Assembly: GCA_023445495.1 (NCBI GenBank)
Contig: JAEXLC010000222.1
Span: 1-8,912, forward strand
DNA length: 8,912 bases
Origin: Pseudomonadota bacterium
GTDB taxonomy: Bacteria; Pseudomonadota; Alphaproteobacteria; Sphingomonadales; Sphingomonadaceae
Direction of reading: 5' to 3'
In this document: positions 1 to 6,547 of the stretch, piece by piece
Layout: every line of letters begins with the position of its first letter
Position numbering within the stretch: the stretch's first letter is position 1
Position numbers and translations under genes: made by a program
The notes under the pieces: model-generated
Seen by the model: only the letters and a program-made list of their open reading frames with translations
The model's database searches: none
What the model was told of the DNA's origin: nothing

Positions 1-1
1 T

Positions 2-16
2 TGTGTATACTACACA
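2..16. promoter_or_regulatory. Inverted repeat, candidate operator overlapping a -10 box upstream of the pectate lyase
   Basis: Seen: TGTGTA (2-7) and TACACA (11-16) are perfect reverse complements separated by TAC. Inside it, TATACT (6-11) matches a sigma-70 -10 box at 5 of 6 positions, and GTGTATAC (3-10) fits the GT-N-TA-N-AC pattern known for HutC-subfamily GntR repressors. Inference: a regulator binding here would block a promoter for the pectate lyase that starts 88 bp downstream. The matching -35 would lie outside the window, so the promoter cannot be confirmed, and the site could instead belong to an unseen upstream gene. Confidence 0.35.
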
Positions 17-33
17 GAGACAAGCTCGGGGAG
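17..33. repeat. 17-base fragment identical to the right end of the intergenic palindromic repeat
   Basis: The 17 bases GAGACAAGCTCGGGGAG at 17-33 recur exactly at 1523-1539, inside the right terminal hairpin of the palindromic element that lies just after the pectate lyase. The surrounding bases do not match, so this is at most a remnant of another copy. A 17-base identity is unlikely by chance in a window this size. Confidence 0.5.
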
Positions 34-103
34 TAATTGGAAGCCTATTTACCCAAATCCACACCGCGCTATCCTCCGCCCAATACCAAAATCGGGAGGG
101 GAC

Positions 104-1393
104 ATGATTCGTATCGCAAAGATCGCTCTGTTCGCAGCTGCAGCGATGACACCGGTGGCATATGCCGCGGTCGAAGTAATCGGCAAGATGACGCCGGCCG
201 AGCCGATCACCAAGGCGCGGATCGCCGCGCTGCCGGTCGCCCAGCAGCGCGCCTGGAACGTCTATCTCGATCGCTCGGTCGCACTGATGGAAGCCGACAA
301 GGCCGCGCTCGCCAAGGAGCGCGCCGACGGAACCACGCCCAATCCGATTTCGCCGCCGACCGGTCCCTCGGGCGGCAGCGGCATGCCGCTCGACAAGCCC
401 GCCAGCTGGTATGCCAGCCCCGAGGCGCGGCACGTCGCCGACAATATCGTCAGCTTCCAGACGCCGGCCGGCGGCTGGGGCAAGAATGTCGATCGCACCG
501 GCCCGGTCCGCGCCCGCGGCGAGCATTATGTGCCGATCGAGCATCTGCCCGCCAATGCCAAGTCCGACATGTCGGACGAGAACTGGAGCTATGTCGGCAC
601 GATCGACAACAACGCCACCACCACCGAGCTGCGCTTCCTCGCCCGCGCCCAGGCAGCCGCGCCGGGTGCCGAGGGCAATGCGTATCGCGAGAGTTTCCTC
701 AAGGGCATCCGCTACCTTCTCAACGCCCAGTTCCCCAATGGCGGCTGGCCCCAGGTCTATCCGCTCCAGGGCGGCTATCACGATGCGCTCACGTTCAACG
801 ACGATGCGCTCTCCTCGGTGGTGAGCGTGCTGGCCGAGGTGGCGCGCCATCAGGGCGATTACGCCTTTGTATCCGACCAGCTCGCTCTGGAAGCCAAAGC
901 TGCCTGCAACAAGGCGATCCAGCTGATCCTCAAGACCCAGGTGGTCATCGACGGCAAGCGCACGGTGTGGGGCCAGCAGCATGACGCGCTCACCCTGGCC
1001 CCGGCGGGGGCCCGGAACTTCGAACCGATCGCACTGTCCTCGGATGAGAGCGCCGACCTTCTCGTCTTCCTGATGAAGCAGGCGGGCCGCTCGCCCTCGA
1101 TCGACGCGGCGGTCGCGGATGGGGTCAACTGGCTGAAGGCGCACGCGATTTACGGCGTCGTGTTCGAGAAGGGCCCGGACGGCCGCAAGCTCGTCCCCAA
1201 GCCCGGCGCCGGCCCGATCTGGTCGCGCTACTATGACATCCAGACCGGCAAGCCGATCTTCGGCGACCGGGACCGTACGATCCATACGGACGTGAACGAA
1301 CTCAGCGCTGAGCGTCGCAACGGCTATAGTTGGTACAACAACGGCCCCGCCAAGGCCCTGGCAACCTACGACAAATGGATGGCGAAGAAGTGA
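104..1393 (+). CDS. pelA: Secreted pectate lyase, polysaccharide lyase family 10
   Basis: The product is 429 aa. Pectate lyases of this family cleave de-esterified polygalacturonate by beta-elimination, usually with calcium, outside the cytoplasm. Residues 1 to about 21 look like a Sec signal peptide: basic MIRIAK, a hydrophobic alanine-rich core, and cleavage near AYA-A. The mature part carries blocks I recognise from PL10: TPAGGWGKN (120-128), DNNATTTELRFLA (168-180), FPNGGWPQVYP (210-220), then GGYHDALTFNDDA (223-235), RYYDIQTGKPIFGDRD (375-390) and RRNGYSWY (404-411). The conserved arginines in the last two blocks are where the family's catalytic arginine is expected; I infer this and cannot align it. 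ATG at 104 was chosen because GGGAGGGG (94-101) sits just upstream and the signal peptide begins there. It stands alone on its strand here. No carbohydrate-binding module is visible. The family call is secure; the exact substrate is inferred. Confidence 0.9.
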   Translation: MIRIAKIALFAAAAMTPVAYAAVEVIGKMTPAEPITKARIAALPVAQQRAWNVYLDRSVALMEADKAALAKERADGTTPNPISPPTGPSGGSGMPLDKPASWYASPEARHVADNIVSFQTPAGGWGKNVDRTGPVRARGEHYVPIEHLPANAKSDMSDENWSYVGTIDNNATTTELRFLARAQAAAPGAEGNAYRESFLKGIRYLLNAQFPNGGWPQVYPLQGGYHDALTFNDDALSSVVSVLAEVARHQGDYAFVSDQLALEAKAACNKAIQLILKTQVVIDGKRTVWGQQHDALTLAPAGARNFEPIALSSDESADLLVFLMKQAGRSPSIDAAVADGVNWLKAHAIYGVVFEKGPDGRKLVPKPGAGPIWSRYYDIQTGKPIFGDRDRTIHTDVNELSAERRNGYSWYNNGPAKALATYDKWMAKK

Positions 1394-1397
1394 TCGC

Positions 1398-1548
1398 TTA
1401 AAATCCTCCCCCAGCTTGCTGGGGGAGGGGGACCGCTCGCGAAGCGAGGGGTGGAGGGGCCGCCGCAACGCGGCGGTGACCCGCCGAGCCCCTCCACCAG
1501 CCTGCGGCTGGTCCCCCTCCCCGAGACAAGCTCGGGGAGGATTTAAAA
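1398..1548. repeat. Palindromic GC-rich intergenic repeat (REP/MITE-like), about 150 bp
   Basis: The ends are inverted: AAATCCTCCCC (1401-1411) against GGGGAGGATTT (1534-1544). TTAAAA occurs at both outer edges (1398-1403 and 1543-1548) and could be a target duplication, though it partly overlaps the inverted ends. Inside are nested hairpins: CCCCCAGC/GCTGGGGG (1408-1425), CTCGC/GCGAG (1436-1448), GTGGAGGGGC (1451-1460) pairing with GCCCCTCCAC (1488-1497) around CCGCCGC/GCGGCGG (1460-1476), ACCAGCC/GGCTGGT (1496-1512) and CCCCGAG/CTCGGGG (1519-1537). The whole element can fold into a branched cruciform. It codes for no transposase, so movement would need an enzyme elsewhere. It starts 4 bases after the pectate lyase stop. 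It could form the 3' end of that mRNA, but no hairpin is followed by a T-run. Confidence 0.75.
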
Positions 1549-1568
1549 GGCCTGTCCTACACGCAAAT

Positions 1569-1583
1569 GTTCCACTAATGTTC
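1569..1583 (+). promoter_or_regulatory. Candidate LexA (SOS) box 1, GTTC-N7-GTTC
   Basis: GTTC CACTAAT GTTC matches exactly the direct-repeat SOS box established for alphaproteobacterial LexA. The repeat extends to 9 identical bases, AATGTTCCA at 1566-1574 and 1577-1585. CATAAT (1584-1589), a 5 of 6 match to a -10 box, abuts it, but no good -35 is visible at the right spacing. A single such match could be chance (about 0.3 expected per window this size at even base composition). The second exact match 26 bases away makes the pair hard to dismiss. Confidence 0.55.
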
Positions 1584-1609
1584 CATAATCCCGCAAGGGG
1601 CCGCTCTTT

Positions 1610-1624
1610 GAACCGTCAGGGAAC
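1610..1624 (-). promoter_or_regulatory. Candidate LexA (SOS) box 2, opposite orientation
   Basis: GAAC CGTCAGG GAAC on the plus strand is GTTC-N7-GTTC on the minus strand, again an exact fit to the alphaproteobacterial LexA box. Its centre is 41 bp from the centre of box 1, close to four helical turns, so two bound dimers would lie on the same face of the DNA. No recognisable gene starts within reach on either strand: the plus side leads only to a 34-residue basic reading frame (1651 to the TAG at 1755-1757, no ribosome-binding site), and the minus side runs into the palindromic repeat. Confidence 0.55.
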
Positions 1625-1753
1625 CCGCGCAAACTTCCGCGCACTAAAGCGTATGGAGATGCACCACCTCCACCCACCGCGCACCATATCAAAACGGACG
1701 CGCGCAAACCGGCCCAGGGCGCAACCTGTGCCAACATCCGCGTACGAAACCGT

Positions 1754-3616
<1,863 letters not shown>

Positions 3617-3643
3617 GGTCGGGCCCTCGGAACAGTCAGAGGC

Positions 3644-3690
3644 GCACCCGAGTGCTTGGTGACCCCTGGTTGGTCACTTCGCGTAAAGTG
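3644..3690 (-). promoter_or_regulatory. Hairpin cluster in the leader between tRNA-Pro and the ABC-F gene
   Basis: Read on the transcribed (minus) strand, three hairpins follow one another: CACTT/AAGTG (arms 3686-3690 and 3675-3679), GTGACC/GGTCAC (arms 3672-3677 and 3659-3664) and GCAC-TCGG-GTGC (3644-3655). The first two share bases 3675-3677 and cannot both form fully. No T-run follows, so this is not a textbook intrinsic terminator. It could help 3'-end processing of the tRNA, or be a leader that controls the ABC-F gene; both are inference. Confidence 0.35.
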
Positions 3691-3711
3691 CTGATTTAGC
3701 GGGAATTTAAA

Positions 3712-3788
3712 TGGTCGGGGAAAGAGGATTCGAACCTCCGGCCCCTGCCTCCCGAAGACAGTGCTCTACCAGGCTGAGCTATTCCCCG
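3712..3788 (-). tRNA. tRNA-Pro (anticodon CGG)
   Basis: The 77-nt minus-strand cloverleaf includes an encoded CCA end (3712-3714). The acceptor stem is CGGGGAA paired with TTCCCCG, with discriminator A. The D arm is GCTC-AGCCTGGTA-GAGC. The anticodon stem is CTGTC/GGCAG with loop TTCGGGA, giving anticodon CGG, which reads the proline codon CCG, one of the frequent codons in this GC-rich genome. The T arm is GGAGG-TTCGAAT-CCTCT with one G-U pair. The C1-G72 first pair is typical of bacterial tRNA-Pro. It lies between the reductase and the ABC-F gene on the same strand. It is not interrupted, and no integrase or attachment repeat is visible at its 3' end. Confidence 0.97.
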
Positions 3789-3827
3789 ACCGGCGCCTCC
3801 GGGGCGAACCCCGACTGCGAGGGGGCG

Positions 3828-3856
3828 CCTATAACCACGCTATTTGAGTCACGCAA
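3828..3856 (-). promoter_or_regulatory. Probable sigma-70 promoter for tRNA-Pro
   Basis: On the minus strand TTGCGT (3851-3856) and TATAGG (3828-3833) are separated by exactly 17 bases. A run of GC-rich sequence follows the -10, as is usual for stringently controlled stable-RNA promoters. Transcription would start near 3821, giving a short 5' leader that contains CGGGG-TTCG-CCCCG (3800-3813) before the mature tRNA. The promoter lies just after the reductase stop codon. Confidence 0.55.
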
Positions 3857-3865
3857 GCCACTGAA

Positions 3866-5161
3866 TCAGCTTTTCCGCGCATCCATCATCGCATCGACCG
3901 AAACGAACTTCTCGCGGGGGGCACCGATCCGGGCTGCGGCGATCTCGGCGGCGTCGATCTTGAGCCAGTCGCGGAAGGTCACCGCCTCCACCGTGCGCGC
4001 CTCCAGCAGGGCATCGAGGCCGGGGCGGCCGGGCTTGCCGGCGCCTTCGCCGATATCCTCGGCGATCTTCTCGGCGATGTGGAAGCCATCCGGGCGGTTG
4101 GTGCCGATCGTCCCCGTGGGCCCGCGACGCGCCCAGCCCACCGCATAGAGGCCCGGCAGCACCCGCCCGTCGATATTGGCGAATCGCCCGGACTTGTCGT
4201 CATAGGGCACGCCCTCGATCGGCGGGGTGCGATAGCCGATGCAGCTCACCACCAGGCTGGCCGGGATCGCATAGGTCTCGCCGGTGCCCTGCGCGCTGCC
4301 GTCGAAGCCCAGCGCGGTGCGCTCGACGATCACCCGCTCGACCCTGCCGTCGCCCTCGATCGCGATCGGCATGGCGAAGAAGTCGAAGACGATGCGAATC
4401 TGCTGCTCGGGCACGCCTTGCGCGAATCGGCGCAGATGGCCGACCGACTTGCGCTGCCCGGGATCGAGCGCGGCATCGTCCTCCGCCGGCGGGAAGTCGG
4501 CGGGATCGACCACCGGCATCGCATGGGCCAGCTCGCCCAGCTCGCCCAGTTCCTTGGGCGTCATCGCGATCTGCTGCGGTCCGCGGCGGCCGAGCAGGGT
4601 GATGCTGTGGACCTTGGAGCCGTGCAGCGAATCGAGCGCATGGGCGACGACGTCCGATGCCTCCAGCTCGTCCTCGGCCTTGGCGAGCACGCGGGCGACG
4701 TCGAGCGCGACATTGCCGTTGCCGATCACCACCGCCGGCCCGTCGAGCGGCGGGTTGAGTCCGGCATGATCGGGATGGCCGTTATACCAGCCGACGAACG
4801 CCGCCGATCCGGTCACGCCCGGCAGCTCGGCGCCCGGTATCTCCAGCTTGCGGTCGTGCGGCGCCCCGGTGGCGAGGACGACCGCGTCATAGAGTTCGCG
4901 CAGCTCGTCGATCGACACATCCTTGCCGATGGTGACGTTGCCGACGAAGCGGACATTGTCGGTAAGCGCCACGGCCTCATAGCGGCGGGAGACGCCCTTG
5001 ATCGATTGGTGATCGGGGGCAACTCCGGTGCGGATCAGCCCGAAGGGCACCGGCATGCGATCGAGGATGTCGACCCGAACCTGGTCGCCGAACACCTTCT
5101 GGCAGGCTTCGGCAGTGTAATAGCCTGCCGGCCCGGAACCGATCACCGCGACATGACGCAT
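3866..5161 (-). CDS. Ferredoxin-NADP+ reductase, adrenodoxin-reductase (FprA) type
   Basis: The product is a 431-aa flavoprotein predicted to move electrons between NADPH and a ferredoxin through FAD, in the cytoplasm. Seen: the N-terminal FAD Rossmann motif GSGPAG (8-13), the block PFGLIRTGVAPDH (39-51) typical of the adrenodoxin-reductase branch, the NADPH site GNGNVALDVARVLA (147-160), LLGRRGPQQIAMTPKEL (189-205), which parallels the RRGP...KEL stretch of adrenodoxin reductases, and the C-terminal FAD contact GWARRGPTGTIGTN (342-355). No transmembrane segment or signal is visible. ATG at 5159-5161 is supported by GGGAGG (5170-5175) upstream and by the Rossmann fold beginning at once. No ferredoxin or P450 gene lies in the window, so its partner is unknown; Fe-S assembly or a P450 are the usual roles. 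It is divergent from pnuC. I see no damage. The family call is firm; the physiological role is open. Confidence 0.93.
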   Translation of the reverse strand: MRHVAVIGSGPAGYYTAEACQKVFGDQVRVDILDRMPVPFGLIRTGVAPDHQSIKGVSRRYEAVALTDNVRFVGNVTIGKDVSIDELRELYDAVVLATGAPHDRKLEIPGAELPGVTGSAAFVGWYNGHPDHAGLNPPLDGPAVVIGNGNVALDVARVLAKAEDELEASDVVAHALDSLHGSKVHSITLLGRRGPQQIAMTPKELGELGELAHAMPVVDPADFPPAEDDAALDPGQRKSVGHLRRFAQGVPEQQIRIVFDFFAMPIAIEGDGRVERVIVERTALGFDGSAQGTGETYAIPASLVVSCIGYRTPPIEGVPYDDKSGRFANIDGRVLPGLYAVGWARRGPTGTIGTNRPDGFHIAEKIAEDIGEGAGKPGRPGLDALLEARTVEAVTFRDWLKIDAAEIAAARIGAPREKFVSVDAMMDARKS

Positions 5162-5235
5162 GGGCCTCTCCTCCCGCGATCTAGGCGCTTACCGTAGCGG
5201 CAAGCGGGGGGAGGGCAAGCCTCTCGACGCGGCAC

Positions 5236-5247
5236 GCAACTTGTTGC
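5236..5247. promoter_or_regulatory. Short inverted repeat just upstream of pnuC
   Basis: GCAAC-TT-GTTGC lies in the 98-bp divergent spacer (5162-5259), 12 bases before the pnuC start codon. It is placed where a repressor could act on pnuC, but arms of five bases are short and I recognise no consensus. I see no convincing promoter for either divergent gene in this spacer. Confidence 0.2.
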
Positions 5248-5259
5248 TAGGCCGTAACC

Positions 5260-5814
5260 GTGAGCCCCATCGAAGCGACTGCCAGCCTGCTGGGCCTGAT
5301 CAACATCGTGCTGGTCGTCCGGCGCAGCATCTGGAACTACCCGTTCGCGCTGGCGATGGTTGCGCTCTATGCGTGGATCTTCTTCCACGAGAAGCTTTAC
5401 AGCGACGCGCTGCTCCAGCTCTTCTTCCTCGCGGTCAATCTCTATGGCTGGTGGAACTGGGCTCGGTCGCGCGACGAGAGCGGCGAAGTGGTGGTCGAGA
5501 CGCTGGGCTGGGCCGCGCGCGGCGGCTGGGCGATCGGCGCGGCCGGGGTGATCGCGCTCTGGGGCGCCATGATGCACCGGCTGACCGATGCGGCCTGGCC
5601 GTGGTGGGACGGCAGCATCGCGGTGCTCAGCATCGCCGCCCAGATCCTCCAGTCGCGGCGGAACTGGGAATGCTGGGTGCTGTGGATCCTTGTAGATTTA
5701 CTGGCTGTCCCTTTGTTCGCGGTGAAGGGACTGTGGCTCACTGCCGGGCTCTACAGCGTGTTCCTGATGCTGTCCGGGTGGGGGTTGGTCGATTGGCTGA
5801 GGGCAAGAAAATGA
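5260..5814 (+). CDS. pnuC: PnuC-family nicotinamide riboside transporter
   Basis: The product is a 184-aa inner-membrane protein. PnuC proteins are facilitators that let nicotinamide riboside equilibrate across the membrane, with uptake driven by phosphorylation inside. Hydrophobic segments fall at about 5-20, 27-44, 50-66, 88-106, 117-132, 135-154 and 158-178, matching the seven-helix fold. Family blocks seen are WNYPFALAMVALYAWIFF (25-42), LLQLFFLAVNLYGWWNW (51-67), QSRRNWECWVLW (131-142) and KGLWLTAGLYSVF (156-168). The length is on the short side for the family. The start is GTG at 5260: the next ATG would remove the first helix. The ribosome-binding site is weak (TAGG at 5248-5251). The stop overlaps the next gene's ATG (ATGA at 5811-5814), so the two are translationally coupled. 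Thiamine-type PnuT relatives are an alternative, but the kinase next door strongly favours nicotinamide riboside. Confidence 0.92.
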   Translation: MSPIEATASLLGLINIVLVVRRSIWNYPFALAMVALYAWIFFHEKLYSDALLQLFFLAVNLYGWWNWARSRDESGEVVVETLGWAARGGWAIGAAGVIALWGAMMHRLTDAAWPWWDGSIAVLSIAAQILQSRRNWECWVLWILVDLLAVPLFAVKGLWLTAGLYSVFLMLSGWGLVDWLRARK

Positions 5815-6332
5815 AGCTGCGTACCATCTGTCTCCACGGGCCCGAAAGCACCGGCAAGTCGACGCTGGCGCCGCGCCTCGCCGAATATCTCGGCGGCGAG
5901 GTGGTGGACGAATATGGCCGCGAATATGCCGAGGCGCGCGGCATCGAATTCACGATGCGCGACCTGCTCGAGATCGCCAAGACGCATGATGCCGGCACCC
6001 GCACCCTGCTCGCCGCTGGGATGACGCCGCTGATCCTCGACACCGATCCGCTGATGACCGCGGTCTGGGCCGACATGCTGTTCGGGACACGCGATCCCTG
6101 GTTCGACGAATGGCAGGGCACCGCCGACTTCTACCTGCTGTTCGACATCGATATGCCCTGGCGGCCCGACGGCACCCGCATGTTCGGCACCGAGGAGCTG
6201 CGGCGGAAATTCTTCGAGTTGAGCAAGGCCGAGCTCGAGCGGCGCGGGGTGCGCTGGGCGCTGGTCTCGGGCCAGGATGACGAGCGCTACGCCCAGGCCA
6301 TCGCCGCGATCGAGGCTGTCCAGGCGAGCTGA
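5811..6332 (+). CDS. NadR-type ribosylnicotinamide kinase, stand-alone P-loop domain
   Basis: The product is 173 aa, predicted to phosphorylate nicotinamide riboside to NMN with ATP in the cytoplasm, trapping what PnuC lets in. Seen: P-loop GPESTGKS (10-17), EYGREYAEARG (34-44), LDTDPLM (76-82) and DMPWRPDGTR (114-123), which parallel the kinase half of E. coli NadR. It lacks the N-terminal helix-turn-helix and the NMN adenylyltransferase domain of full NadR, so it neither represses nor makes NAD; an adenylyltransferase must be encoded elsewhere. ATG at 5811 is preceded at 7 bases by GAGGG (5799-5803), inside the end of pnuC, and overlaps the pnuC stop by 4 bp. Database names such as AAA family ATPase would be correct but less specific. 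The activity is inferred from motifs plus the pnuC pairing. Confidence 0.88.
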   Translation: MKLRTICLHGPESTGKSTLAPRLAEYLGGEVVDEYGREYAEARGIEFTMRDLLEIAKTHDAGTRTLLAAGMTPLILDTDPLMTAVWADMLFGTRDPWFDEWQGTADFYLLFDIDMPWRPDGTRMFGTEELRRKFFELSKAELERRGVRWALVSGQDDERYAQAIAAIEAVQAS

Positions 6333-6391
6333 TTTGCCGGCCCATTCGCGATTGCGTTGCACGGATGCTGCAGTTGCGAAAAATCGTAGAT

Positions 6392-6424
6392 GATTGTCAC
6401 AGTTCGTACACAATCCAATCCTAA
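6392..6424 (+). promoter_or_regulatory. Candidate promoter and overlapping operator for the TonB-dependent receptor
   Basis: TTGTCA (6394-6399) matches the -35 consensus at 5 of 6 positions; a weak -10 (ATCCTA, 6418-6423) follows at 18 bases. An inverted repeat, GATTGT (6392-6397) and ACAATC (6410-6415) with a 12-base gap, covers the -35 and spacer, where a bound repressor would block polymerase. Transcription would begin around 6430, just as the structured leader starts. The -10 is poor, so this is tentative. Confidence 0.3.
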
Positions 6425-6539
6425 CCGGCCCTTCGGAAGGGGCAGGCAAGCCCCTCGATAACGAGAATGTCCGGCGCGTCGACGGCACGACTCCAATCGG
6501 GGACGTAGCCGCTGCTGCGCGTTGGACGCACAGCAGGGA
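6425..6539 (+). promoter_or_regulatory. Structured 5' leader of the TonB-dependent receptor, candidate cis-regulatory RNA
   Basis: Seen in order: CCCTT-CGG-AAGGG (6429-6441); GGGGC-AGGCAA-GCCCC (6439-6454), which shares 6439-6441 with the first and so excludes it; CTCG-ATAA-CGAG (6454-6465); a possible GGC/GCC stem (6484-6486 with 6508-6510); and CTGCTG...CAGCAG (6512-6517 with 6531-6536) with inner GCG/CGC. The last stem takes in the first bases of the ribosome-binding site AGGGA (6535-6539), 8 bases before the ATG. The arrangement resembles a switchable leader. I checked by eye for the cobalamin-riboswitch core and did not find it, and I recognise no known class. GC-rich DNA also forms hairpins by chance. 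Confidence 0.3.
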
Positions 6540-6547
6540 ACAATCTC

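Noticed and set aside
1408..1425. Perfect hairpin CCCCCAGC/GCTGGGGG as an intrinsic terminator of the pectate lyase
   Set aside because: It is followed by AGGGGGACC and not by a run of T. It is better explained as the left arm of the palindromic repeat.
3712..3788. tRNA-Pro as an integration site for a mobile island
   Set aside because: The tRNA is complete, there is no integrase, and I see no repeat of its 3' end elsewhere in the window; both sides are housekeeping genes.
4079..5197. 372-residue open frame antisense to the ferredoxin reductase
   Set aside because: It is a composition-driven shadow of a gene with unambiguous FAD and NADPH motifs; rich in Arg, Asp and His with no domain I recognise.
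5143..5577. 144-residue minus-strand frame overlapping the start of pnuC and the divergent spacer
   Set aside because: It overlaps two well-supported genes and the spacer and has no motif or ribosome-binding site of note.
6333..6547. Cobalamin riboswitch upstream of the TonB-dependent receptor
   Set aside because: I looked for the conserved core and B12-box sequences and found none; the spacer is also rather short for that class.
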